From: JAKFWF01 sp031374115
GTDB lineage: Bacteria; Pseudomonadota; Alphaproteobacteria; Rhizobiales; Hyphomicrobiaceae
Assembly: GCA_031374115.1 (NCBI GenBank)
Contig: JANMNO010000149.1
Location: 79,279-143,278, forward strand
Direction of reading: 5' to 3'
Length of the DNA stretch: 64,000 nucleotides
The notes below the pieces were generated by a model. The model was not told where the DNA came from and ran no database searches. It saw nothing but the letters and a program-made list of their open reading frames with translations. Below, one piece after another: positions 44,612 through 52,576 of this stretch (its first letter is position 1; each line of letters begins with the position of its first letter). The position numbers and the translations under genes are program-made.

Positions 44612-44643
44612 TGTGTGATGGGGGTGGGGGCGGTGGGGTTTTT

Positions 44644-44695
44644 CTTCTCCCCGCCATTCGCGGGGAGAAGGTGCCCAAAGGGCGGATGAGGGGCA
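44644..44695 (+). repeat. Dispersed repeat element, copy 1 (CTTCTCCCCG hairpin plus tail)
   Basis: CTTCTCCCCG pairs with CGGGGAGAAG around a short loop, followed by GTGCCCAAAGGGCGGATGAG and GGGCA. This is a recognisable dispersed intergenic element of alphaproteobacteria. A second copy in inverse orientation lies at 46246-46297, on the other side of the AlbA_2 gene. The hairpin could also end the flavin-reductase transcript. Confidence 0.88.
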
Positions 44696-44829
44696 GCCGC
44701 GAGTTGTGTTAGTTCCAAAAGTTTCAGCTTGTGATCGTTTCGAACGAGTGGGAATGACTCGTTGCAGACGCTAGCAGCTCGAAGCTGTATGACTAGGCTT
44801 AGTCTAAAGCCGACAATCGCGCTTCGGAA

Positions 44830-45996
44830 CTATTTGCCCTTCCACCTGCCATTTTGGTCAAAATTGATGCAGCGCTCGAAATCGAAGGCGTTCCATAAGA
44901 AGTCCATCTGCTCGGCGATAACAGGCTCGTAGTTTCCATCGTCACGGTAATCCGTGATCATGGTTGGTGGCAGGTGCAGCACCTCACGATCATAAGGAGG
45001 CGGCTCATCGCTAAAGCCATCTACGCCCATAAGCACGCCATTGATCGCCATTGCCGAGATTTGCAGCAGGATCGGCGGCGACGCTTCGAGTTTGCGTAGC
45101 CCTCTCATGTAAAGCGATAGCGCGTCACACAGCTTTCTCGGAAAAGCCAATGATGGGAGGTAGCGTTTCCCGTCCTGCTCCCGAAACATACTCGCTGTTG
45201 ATGCTTCGACAGAGCCGTTTCGGAAGATTTGGGTATAGCCATGACACACCTTCCCAGACCGATAGACGCAGCAGCCATCGAGATTGACCCGCTGAGAATA
45301 ATCCATCGCGCCGATGGGCTGAAAGAACTGGTGCTGCGCACGCAGGGCAGGAATCTCGATTCGGCGCTTCGCGCCAAAATCGGGCAAAGGCACTAGATGC
45401 ATGACCAGTATGCCTTTCGCTACAGGGATAGGCATGGCACCGTCGTTTCCTTGAATGCGTAGGAAACGTTCTCCAACGAATGTCTTGGCCCGTTCTTCGA
45501 TGCTGCGCTGCTCGCCGAAAAGCATCCTCAGCTCTTCAAGAGACAATTCGTAAGCTCCCGCAGAATTGCGTGCGTAGTAGCGGTTGCTGTTTTTGATGAT
45601 GACGCGGTGCGGCGGATCAAAGCTGCGCGGTACATGGATGACGATCAGCCGCCCGCCGTCCACGTCGATGCGTTTCATGCGCAATCCTACGATCGTCGGC
45701 TCAATGCCTGAACGGGTGATATTTTCCAGCCTCTGAAGTTCCTGATCAACGTCAATTCCGGACAGTGGCACCAGGGATGACGCCGCTCCATCTTCCTCAT
45801 CGACCCCGATGATGAGGTGTCCGCCAAGAGCGTTGGTAAAGGCTGTAATATCCTTCAGTAATTCTTTTTTGTCAGCATCGGCATTGCCGTACGCTTCGCG
45901 TTTGAACTCAAGATGCACAGATTCTGGCGCACCATTATTAATCAGCGATTGGATGGTTGCCCCATCGATGTCATCAAAGTTCTTGCCGAGAAGCAT
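44830..45996 (-). CDS. AlbA_2 (Schlafen-type) putative nucleic-acid-binding protein
   Basis: The start at 45996 (MLLGKNFDDIDGATIQSL) has AGGA 5 bases upstream; longer in-frame starts at 46071 and 46203 have none. The 388-residue protein opens with the AlbA_2 domain (about residues 10-140): ESVHLEFKREAYGNADADKK, AFTNALGGHLIIGVDEEDGA and FDPPHRVIIKNSNRYYARNS. The C-terminal 230 residues do not match a family I know. AlbA_2 proteins occur as regulators, helicase partners and defence genes. The gene has fewer GC-rich codons than its neighbours and is bracketed by inverted repeat copies, which suggests it was acquired. Confidence 0.82.
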   Translation of the reverse strand: MLLGKNFDDIDGATIQSLINNGAPESVHLEFKREAYGNADADKKELLKDITAFTNALGGHLIIGVDEEDGAASSLVPLSGIDVDQELQRLENITRSGIEPTIVGLRMKRIDVDGGRLIVIHVPRSFDPPHRVIIKNSNRYYARNSAGAYELSLEELRMLFGEQRSIEERAKTFVGERFLRIQGNDGAMPIPVAKGILVMHLVPLPDFGAKRRIEIPALRAQHQFFQPIGAMDYSQRVNLDGCCVYRSGKVCHGYTQIFRNGSVEASTASMFREQDGKRYLPSLAFPRKLCDALSLYMRGLRKLEASPPILLQISAMAINGVLMGVDGFSDEPPPYDREVLHLPPTMITDYRDDGNYEPVIAEQMDFLWNAFDFERCINFDQNGRWKGK

Positions 45997-46402
45997 AGCT
46001 TTCCTTGCTGGTTGAACCCCTGCCGGTGGATAGTTGCCAGTCTCGTCACTATGTCTAGCATCACTCGTCATTGTCCAACGCCAAGCGAAGTGTTGCAATG
46101 ATCTTCGTCCGCTACATCCGCGACTATGCCGTTGCAGTGGTCGCGTTGACCACAGCTCTTGGCCCAAGCTGCCCCAATCGAATATTATCCTATCCCGTCG
46201 CAATCGAACGCCGAGCCGGCATTGAACAGGTTCCGAGCGCGGTGCTGCCCCTCATCCGGGCTTCGCCCACCTTCTCCCCGTGAAAACGGGGAGAAGGAAG
46301 ATGCGCCGATCCGCTAAGGTGACAGCTGCCGCAGCTTACAACTCCGCATCCCTCACGACCCACCCCCACCACAACCTGTCCGCCTCCCACACCCCACACC
46401 CA
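45997..46402. other. 406-base interval upstream of the AlbA_2 gene, no supported gene
   Basis: It holds the AlbA_2 leader, a small inverted repeat GTGGTC/GACCAC (46137-46153) and the second copy of the dispersed element. A short plus-strand open frame from 46098 ends inside that element, and its last residues are encoded by the repeat, so it is not counted as a gene. Nothing else was recognised. Confidence 0.5.
46246..46297 (-). repeat. Dispersed repeat element, copy 2, inverted relative to copy 1
   Basis: Read on the minus strand it gives CTTCTCCCCG-loop-CGGGGAGAAG then GTGGGCGAAGCCCGGATGAG and GGGCA, matching copy 1 except in the middle of the tail. Both tails point inward toward the AlbA_2 gene. 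The two copies therefore act as about 52-base inverted ends of a 1.65-kb segment. Confidence 0.88.
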
Positions 46403-48007
46403 CTACTTCTTCACCTTGACGAACTTCAGCTTCGGCGCGTTCGACAGGTCGACTGGGATGTCGAGACCGGCTTTCATCGCGTACGCCAGCGTTTGAATGT
46501 GGATCGGAATATAAATCACCTCGTCCGACACGACTTTCCAAATCTGAGCGATCGCCTGATTGCGCTTCGTGAAATCCGTTTCCTCGCTCAGCGCATCGAT
46601 CTGTTTGTCGATGTCGGTATTGGAGTAGCGAGTCGCGTTCCAACCCCCCTCCTTTTGATCACGGGTATGGTAGAGCGCTGAGAAAATATACTGGCTGTCG
46701 AGGGTCGGCACACCCCATCCCAACAGATAGAAATCGGACTCAGGCGGGGTCTTTTGCAGCAAGGGGAAATGCACGGTTTTCGATTGCGTGACGAGATTGA
46801 CCCTGATGCCTAACACCGCCAACTGGGTCACGACCGCTTGGCAGATGAGCTGATCGTTGATGTAGCGATCATTCGTGCAGTTGAGTGTGACTGAAAAGCC
46901 ATCGGGATAGCCCGCCTCCAGCATCAGTGCTTTGGCTTTTACCGGATCGAGCGGCGGGATCATGTCGAGCGCCTTGGAGTAGCCGTTGACGCCCGGGGGC
47001 ACAATCGTACCAGTGGGTAAGGATTGACCACGCATCGTCGTCTTCTGGATCGCCGCACGATTGACCGTCATGTTGATCGCGGTGCGCACGCGTTTGTCGG
47101 CAAATGGATTGCGACCCTTGGCGTCTGAGGATTTGAGCTCCGGATCGCCGACGTTCAACCCGAGAAAAATAGCGCGGTTTTCCGGACCGACATTGACGAG
47201 GACATTCGGCGCCGCAGTGAGTTTTTCGATGTCCTGGACCGGTACATCCTGAACGAAATCCACCTCCCCCGACAATAGTGCCTCGACGCGCGCTGCGTCC
47301 GGCTTGATGGGGAGATAGGTGATCTCGGTAATGTCGAGCGGCACGGTGCCGATGCCCCAGTACTTGTCGTTGCGCTTCAGTACCGTGCTCACGTCCGGCG
47401 TGCGTGATACCAGCACGAACGGCCCGGTGCCATTGGCATTGCGCGACGCAAACGTGTCTTCCTTGTCCTTGAAGTTTTGCACGCGCCCGGCCTTGTTCTT
47501 CTCGGTCCAGGCTTTGCTCATGACAAAGAGATTATTGAGGTTCGAGGGGAATGTCGGGTTGGGACCCTTGGTCTTGATGCGCAAGGTCCAATCATCGACA
47601 CGCGACATTGTATCGACCGAGTTCAGCAACGCCTTCATGTCTGACGCTGGCTGCCGCGCACGGTCAAAAGAGTAGATCACATCGTCGACGGTGAACGCGC
47701 CGCCGTCGTGAAACACCACGCCCTTGCGCAGCTTGAATTCCCAGACCAGCGGATCGGCGGTAATCCCCCAGCTTTCGGCCAGCGCCGGCAGCTGCTTGCC
47801 CTGGCCGTCGCGCAGGATCAGCGGCTCGTAGATCTGGTGGCTGAGCACGTGCGTCGGGCCCTCGTTCTGCGCGTGCGGGTCGAGCGTCAGCGCGTCACCG
47901 GAGCGGGCCCATTTGATCGCCCGCGCTTCGACTTCGATCGGCAGGAGACCGCACGCCAACAAGGCCGCTAGGATCGGGTACACTGCCCGCCGCCAACCGA
48001 ACTCCAT
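46403..48007 (-). CDS. ABC transporter substrate-binding protein, family 5 (peptide/nickel type)
   Basis: The start at 48007 (MEFGWRRAVYPILAALLA) has GGAGG 8 bases upstream and opens a signal peptide ending near VEARA. The mature protein of about 505 residues has the SBP family 5 features: WARSGDALTLDPHAQNEGPT, LRDGQGKQLPALAESWGITA and VVFHDGGAFTVDDVIYSFDR. It should bind oligopeptides or similar ligands in the periplasm. No permease or ATPase gene is beside it, so it is an orphan binding protein here. Confidence 0.93.
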   Translation of the reverse strand: MEFGWRRAVYPILAALLACGLLPIEVEARAIKWARSGDALTLDPHAQNEGPTHVLSHQIYEPLILRDGQGKQLPALAESWGITADPLVWEFKLRKGVVFHDGGAFTVDDVIYSFDRARQPASDMKALLNSVDTMSRVDDWTLRIKTKGPNPTFPSNLNNLFVMSKAWTEKNKAGRVQNFKDKEDTFASRNANGTGPFVLVSRTPDVSTVLKRNDKYWGIGTVPLDITEITYLPIKPDAARVEALLSGEVDFVQDVPVQDIEKLTAAPNVLVNVGPENRAIFLGLNVGDPELKSSDAKGRNPFADKRVRTAINMTVNRAAIQKTTMRGQSLPTGTIVPPGVNGYSKALDMIPPLDPVKAKALMLEAGYPDGFSVTLNCTNDRYINDQLICQAVVTQLAVLGIRVNLVTQSKTVHFPLLQKTPPESDFYLLGWGVPTLDSQYIFSALYHTRDQKEGGWNATRYSNTDIDKQIDALSEETDFTKRNQAIAQIWKVVSDEVIYIPIHIQTLAYAMKAGLDIPVDLSNAPKLKFVKVKK

Positions 48008-48156
48008 CCCATCCACCTCCGCCCGTCTCCGGTGCCATCCGCGACGTGTATGGCAATGTAATCCAGCTAACTGCACGATGTCACGGTTGTGTGTCAGGAT
48101 GCAGGGATGCGCGCAGCTTACATCGCACAAAGCAAGGGTCGGCGCGTCTCGCCAGC

Positions 48157-48819
48157 TCAGACGATGTAAGGGTTCGAGCGGCGTTCGTCGCCGATGGTAC
48201 TCGCTGGGCCATGGCCGCAGACGAACGTGACGTCATCGCCGAGCGGCAACAGTTTGGTCTTGATCGCGTTGATCAATTGTTCCGTGTTGCCGCCGGGCAA
48301 GTCGGTACGCCCGACCGAGCCCTGGAACAGCACGTCACCGACCAGCGCAAACCGTTGCGCCCGGTTGAACAACACGACTGAGCCGGGCGAGTGACCGGGA
48401 CAATGCAAGATCTCGAACACTTGAAGCCCAACCCTCACGGTGTCGCCCTCGATCAGCCAGCGATCTGACGTTGCATTCTTCATGGTGCCGCCGACGCCGT
48501 AGGTTGCGGCCTGTTTTTCGACGTTGAGCATCAGCGGCTCGTCGGCCTTGTGCGGACCCTCGATGGGCACGTTGCTGAGTGCCGATTTCAATTCGGCCGC
48601 ACCGCCGACGTGATCGAGGTGCCCGTGGGTCAGGATGATCTTCTCGACCTTCATGCCGACTTGGCTGATCGCCGCGAGGATGTCGGGCACGTCGCCGCCT
48701 GGGTCGACGACCGCGCCGATTTTCGACACGTCGTCCCATATCAGCGTGCAATTCTGCTGGAACGGGGTCACTGGCACGATGGCCACGTTCAGGCGGGCGG
48801 GTGTAGGCGTGGATGTCAT
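48157..48819 (-). CDS. MBL-fold hydrolase, glyoxalase II-like
   Basis: The 220-residue protein carries the metal motif LTHGHLDHVGGAAELK, then HCPGHSPGSVVLF (third His ligand), LVGDVLFQGSVGRTDLPGGN (bridging Asp) and VCGHGPASTIGDERRSNPYI. This matches the YcbL/glyoxalase II-like thioesterase group. It has no signal peptide. The start MTSTPTPARLNVAIVPVTPF and TLIWDDVSKIGAVVDPGGDV are typical of the group. The substrate is probably a glutathione thioester or similar. Confidence 0.9.
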   Translation of the reverse strand: MTSTPTPARLNVAIVPVTPFQQNCTLIWDDVSKIGAVVDPGGDVPDILAAISQVGMKVEKIILTHGHLDHVGGAAELKSALSNVPIEGPHKADEPLMLNVEKQAATYGVGGTMKNATSDRWLIEGDTVRVGLQVFEILHCPGHSPGSVVLFNRAQRFALVGDVLFQGSVGRTDLPGGNTEQLINAIKTKLLPLGDDVTFVCGHGPASTIGDERRSNPYIV

Positions 48820-48904
48820 CAGCGGCTCGGTATGTGAGAATTGGGGGAATAGTAAAGTTGGTTGCCGCCCTGATACCGCATCATCGCACGCGAAACCAGA
48901 TCTT

Positions 48905-48977
48905 ACGGGGACAGTTACCTATTTGAGCTAGTGCCTTTCAATTATCGTTGATCTCGCCGATCGGTAACTGTCCCCGT
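48905..48977. repeat. Perfect 15-base inverted repeat with ACGGGGACAGTTACC ends
   Basis: ACGGGGACAGTTACC (48905-48919) is the exact reverse complement of GGTAACTGTCCCCGT (48963-48977), with 43 bases between. GGGGACAGTTACC ends are familiar from elements linked to REP-associated (IS200-like) transposases. No transposase is present, so this looks like a non-autonomous copy or remnant. Confidence 0.85.
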
Positions 48978-49059
48978 CGCCGGGAGCTGACGCGGGCCGC
49001 GGTGTCGGCTATAGCAGCCGCAATCTTCCAAACACACGCGAGATGGACCTGAACCTCCC

Positions 49060-49938
49060 ATGACCGAGCCCACCGATCACGACTTGCTCGTCCGCATCGC
49101 GACTGCGCTGGAACGATTGGCGCCTGCCGCTCCGGCAGCACCCGATTTCGACGCGGCAGAGGCGTTCGTGTGGCAGGCGCAGCCGGCGGGGTTTGTGCCA
49201 GTAGCCCACATCAACCGGGTGCCTTTGGCGCTGTTGAAGGGCGTCGATCGGGCCGCCGGACAGCTGCTCGACAACACCCGGCGGTTCGCGCAAGGACTGC
49301 CCGCCAACAATGCTCTGCTATGGGGCGCTCGCGGCATGGGCAAGTCGTCGCTGGTCAAGGCGGCACACGCCGAAGTGGGCCGCGCCCTTTCCAAGATGAA
49401 AGCCGTGAATGGGTTGAAACTGGTCGAGATCCATCGCGAGGACATCGACAGCCTGCCGCATTGCCTCGGCCACATCAAAACGAGCCCGCACCGCTTCATC
49501 GTGTTCTGCGACGATCTTTCGTTCGATCACGACGACACCAGCTACAAATCGCTGAAGGCGGTGCTCGAAGGCGGCATCGAGGGGCGCCCTGAAAACGTGA
49601 TCTTCTACGCGACTTCCAACCGCCGCCATCTGATGCCGCGCGACATGGTCGACAACGAGCGTTCGACCGCGATCAACCCGTCCGAAGCCGTCGAAGAAAA
49701 GGTGTCGCTATCCGACCGCTTCGGCCTTTGGCTCGGCTTCCACAACGGCACCCAGGATGACTACCTCGACATGGTGCGGGGGTATGCTGCCCACCACGAG
49801 CTTAAGCTCGCCGATGATCTGCTCGTGCGCGAGGCGCTCGAATGGAGCATGACCCGTGGCGGCCGCTCCGGCCGAGTCGCCTGGCAATACATTCACGACC
49901 TCGCGGGCCGCTTGGGGCAAAAACTGAAGGTGGATTGA
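49060..49938 (+). CDS. DUF815 family ATPase
   Basis: The 292-residue P-loop protein has Walker A GARGMGKSSLVKAAHAEV, Walker B FIVFCDDLSFDHDDTSYKSL and a following YATSNRRHLMPRDMVDN (sensor 1 and Arg region). This matches DUF815, an AAA-like family of unknown role common in alpha- and other bacteria. The N-terminus has an acidic, Ala-rich leader of about 45 residues. There is no membrane segment. The neighbours give no functional link. Confidence 0.88.
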   Translation: MTEPTDHDLLVRIATALERLAPAAPAAPDFDAAEAFVWQAQPAGFVPVAHINRVPLALLKGVDRAAGQLLDNTRRFAQGLPANNALLWGARGMGKSSLVKAAHAEVGRALSKMKAVNGLKLVEIHREDIDSLPHCLGHIKTSPHRFIVFCDDLSFDHDDTSYKSLKAVLEGGIEGRPENVIFYATSNRRHLMPRDMVDNERSTAINPSEAVEEKVSLSDRFGLWLGFHNGTQDDYLDMVRGYAAHHELKLADDLLVREALEWSMTRGGRSGRVAWQYIHDLAGRLGQKLKVD

Positions 49939-50089
49939 AGCCTGCCCTCGATAACATTTTCGTGAGCGCCAACGGCTTGTCATAGTCACCAGCACGATCG
50001 GGCTTAATGTCCAGGTGTCGCCGGTGCCCGGGCCAAGTCGCGAAAGGCGCGATACCGTGGCCGGCCGGCACAATCCAGGGAGGGTATGC

Positions 50090-51049
50090 ATGTTCGAAAT
50101 ATCGAAACGTGATCTGATACTCGGCAGCACCGGCGCAGCGCTCGTGTTCGGGCTTAAAACACCGGTGAATTTCGTCGGCGCAGCGCACGCCCAGCGCGCC
50201 GCCGACAGCCTGAAATACAAAGTCGGCGACATCGAAGTATTCAGCCTGCATGAAGGGACGACCGAGCGTGTCCTCGACGCCGGCTTCGTCAAGAACGCCG
50301 CACTCGAAGACGTCAAAAAAGCATTGACGGCCGGCGGCATCGGCCCGGACAAGTTCGCCAACCCCTACACCGTGACGGCAATCCGGCGCGGCAGCAACGT
50401 CGTGTTGTTCGACGCCGGCTTCGGCGGCAACGGGCAGCCGACCACGGGCAAACTTGCCGCCAACATGGCGGCGGCCGGGCTCGATCCATCGACCGTGCGG
50501 ACCGTCGTGATCTCGCACTTCCACCCCGATCACATTTCGGGTCTGTGGGTGAAGGAGACCAACGAGCAGGTGTTCCCCAATGCCGAAATCCTGATGCCCG
50601 AGGTCGAATACAAGTTCTGGACCGACCCGGCCCTTGTCGACAAGGTGCCGGAAGGCAATCGCGCGAACGTGCGCCGCATACAGTCGACCTTCCCCACTTG
50701 GAAGAACATCAAGCAATTCGCCGACGGTGCCGAGGTGACGCCAGGCGTCCGCGCGGTTGCGACGCCCGGCCATACGGTCGGGCACATGTCATTCCAGGTC
50801 GCATCAGGTGGACAGCAGTTGTTCATCCAGGGCGACGTGACCGGTATCCACCAGTTGTTCGTGCGCAACCCGGGCATGCATTCGATGTTCGACACCGATG
50901 GCCCGAAGGCCGAGGCGACGCGCCGCGCATTCTTCGACCGGGTGATTGCCGAGAAGGCCATGCTCGCCGGCTACCACTTCGGCTTCCCGAACGTCGGAAC
51001 GCTGACGAAGGATGGCGACGGCTACGCGTTCGCCCCCGTCGCCGGGTAG
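50090..51049 (+). CDS. Exported MBL-fold metallo-hydrolase
   Basis: The start at 50090 (MFEISKRDLILGSTGAALVF) has GGGAGGG about 6 bases upstream. The 319-residue protein has a Tat-like signal with only a Lys-Arg pair (SKRDLIL), ending near AHAQR. The metal motif SHFHPDHISGLWV, ATPGHTVGHMSFQVASGGQQ and IQGDVTGIHQLFVRNPGM give the metal ligands. The later H-F segment AGYHFGFPNVGTL is typical of the exported lactonase-like group. The substrate is unknown. Confidence 0.88.
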   Translation: MFEISKRDLILGSTGAALVFGLKTPVNFVGAAHAQRAADSLKYKVGDIEVFSLHEGTTERVLDAGFVKNAALEDVKKALTAGGIGPDKFANPYTVTAIRRGSNVVLFDAGFGGNGQPTTGKLAANMAAAGLDPSTVRTVVISHFHPDHISGLWVKETNEQVFPNAEILMPEVEYKFWTDPALVDKVPEGNRANVRRIQSTFPTWKNIKQFADGAEVTPGVRAVATPGHTVGHMSFQVASGGQQLFIQGDVTGIHQLFVRNPGMHSMFDTDGPKAEATRRAFFDRVIAEKAMLAGYHFGFPNVGTLTKDGDGYAFAPVAG

Positions 51050-51092
51050 CGGAGGAGCGCGGCGGCCGGCTCGACGAAGCCGCCCCTCCATT

Positions 51093-51131
51093 GCGCCGGC
51101 GACTCCCGTTCCGGGAGCCGGCCGCCGGCGC
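51093..51131. repeat. Palindromic repeat (family copy D) between convergent genes
   Basis: Outer arms GCGCCGGC (51093-51100) and GCCGGCGC (51124-51131) enclose CTCCCG/CGGGAG around TTC. Read on the minus strand the core is GGCCGGCTCCC-loop-GGGAGTCGC, the same as in the copies near 13.9 and 35.2 kb. It lies between the facing 3' ends of the metallo-hydrolase and the cytochrome b561 genes. Confidence 0.85.
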
Positions 51132-51221
51132 GGACGATAAGGCAGCCACGAAGGTCCACACGCTGGCTTTTTGGCGCCTCAACGCGAGCGCTCAAAAAGG
51201 GCGTGTGTTGACCATTCGTGC

Positions 51222-51821
51222 TCACGCCTTCTTCGGCAGCATCCGCCGCAAGACGCCGTCCTTGCGGATGAAGTGATGGAACAGGGCGGCGGCGATATGC
51301 AGGAAGATCAGCGCCAGCATCACTCTGCCGAGGATTTTATGAATGAGAAATGCCGTCTTCGAGGCCTCCTGATCGACGGTCCACAGGGCCGGCAAACTGA
51401 ACAGTCCAAAAATATCGCGCGCGCCATAGAGCGAGACGCTGATCCAGCCCATCAACGGCACCGCGATCAACAAGCCATAGAGCGTCCAATGCGTGATGTG
51501 GGAGATCACCCTCTGCCATGGCTCGATCGTCGGCTCGTCGGGCGGTGCGCCGTTCTGCAACCGGTAGGTCAGCCGCGCGATGATCAGCAGCAGTATCAAA
51601 AACCCAGTCAGCTTGTGCGCGCTGTACAGCCCGTTCGTCAGGCCGTCCCAGATGTTGAGCTCGTTTCCGCGGTAGGTCATGTAAAGCCCAACCGGGTACA
51701 TCAGGGCGATGAGCCCGACCGTGATCCAGTGAAACATGCGTGCCATCGGCGCGTAGATGCGCGGCGCCATATGCAGCACCTTGTTGCCGCTGCCGTTCAT
51801 TTTCTTGCCTGGATCTGGCAT
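51222..51821 (-). CDS. Cytochrome b561
   Basis: The 199-residue protein has four transmembrane helices, each opening or closing with a His: ARMFHWITVGLIALMYPVGL, AHKLTGFLILLLIIARLTYR, THWTLYGLLIAVPLMGWISV and IHKILGRVMLALIFLHIAAA. These are the usual axial heme ligands of the bacterial b561 family (YodB/CybB type), which moves electrons from quinol, for example to superoxide. It starts 3 bases after the RibD_C reductase stop, so the two are co-transcribed. Confidence 0.93.
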   Translation of the reverse strand: MPDPGKKMNGSGNKVLHMAPRIYAPMARMFHWITVGLIALMYPVGLYMTYRGNELNIWDGLTNGLYSAHKLTGFLILLLIIARLTYRLQNGAPPDEPTIEPWQRVISHITHWTLYGLLIAVPLMGWISVSLYGARDIFGLFSLPALWTVDQEASKTAFLIHKILGRVMLALIFLHIAAALFHHFIRKDGVLRRMLPKKA

Positions 51822-51824
51822 GGC

Positions 51825-52529
51825 TCACACTCCAAGGTTCTGCCGCAGGTCGCAATCGAATAGTACGTCACCATCGCTCAGTATATGAACGTATGTCTTC
51901 GGACGTCGAGCTTCATCGAGGCGCTTGATCGGCGACAAGTCCAGCCCGGTTTTGCCGGAGCCCAGGATCATCGGCGCGACCAGCACGTGCAAGCGGTCGA
52001 CGACACCGGCATCGATGAAGGATGATACGGTCCAGGCGCCGCCCTCGATCAACAAACGTTTGAGACCGAGCGCGAACAACGCTTCGACAATTGCAGCCGG
52101 CGCCATCGGTTCCCCTCGATGTGACACGCGCACGGTTTCGACACCGGCCGGCGCTTCCGGCCCATCGGCATTACGGACGACGATACGGCGGGTGCCATCG
52201 TCGATCAGACACTTGCAATCGAGCGGCAGTCGCCCGGTCGGGTCGATCACCACGCGCGCGGGATGGCGGCCGGCGACGCGGCGCACATTCAGTAGCGGAT
52301 CGTCGGCGACGACCGTGCCGATGCCGACGACGACCGCGTCGACGGCACTGCGCAACTTGTGCAGATGATCGAGGGCGGCGCCGCGATTGATCCAGCGGCT
52401 TTCGCCGGTTGAGGTCGCGATGCGGCCATCGAGCGACTGGCCGAGTTGGGCGACGACAAATGGCCGGTCGCGGCCCGCATCGAGGATAGCCGCGATCGGA
52501 TCCGCGGCGGTGGACAATTCGGTTCGCAT
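51825..52529 (-). CDS. RibD C-terminal-domain (dihydrofolate-reductase-like) reductase
   Basis: The stand-alone RibD_C domain protein has about 234 residues. It shows AQLGQSLDGRIATSTGESRW, AVVVGIGTVVADDPLLNVRR and LIEGGAWTVSSFIDAGVVDR, which are the NADPH and substrate regions of RibD reductases. There is no deaminase domain, so it is either one half of riboflavin-type pyrimidine reduction or a different reductase of that fold. The start at 52529 follows another ATG at 52532. It heads the two-gene unit with cytochrome b561 and is divergent from the YfhO-like gene. Confidence 0.88.
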   Translation of the reverse strand: MRTELSTAADPIAAILDAGRDRPFVVAQLGQSLDGRIATSTGESRWINRGAALDHLHKLRSAVDAVVVGIGTVVADDPLLNVRRVAGRHPARVVIDPTGRLPLDCKCLIDDGTRRIVVRNADGPEAPAGVETVRVSHRGEPMAPAAIVEALFALGLKRLLIEGGAWTVSSFIDAGVVDRLHVLVAPMILGSGKTGLDLSPIKRLDEARRPKTYVHILSDGDVLFDCDLRQNLGV

Positions 52530-52576
52530 CAACCCCCCGGTTGCTTGGCAGTTGAGGTACTGTGGCGGTTTAGTCC

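Noticed and set aside
44612..44829. tRNA gene or attachment site next to the AlbA_2 segment
   Set aside because: No cloverleaf, TPsiC-like GGTTCGAATCC segment or direct repeat was found in either flank.
46098..46283. Possible small protein (MIFVRYIRDYAVAVVAL) upstream of the AlbA_2 gene
   Set aside because: Its last third is encoded by the dispersed repeat, no ribosome-binding site is seen and no family is recognised.
50090..50180. Classical twin-arginine signal on the metallo-hydrolase
   Set aside because: The motif has Lys-Arg, not Arg-Arg, so a standard Tat signal cannot be claimed, though export is likely.
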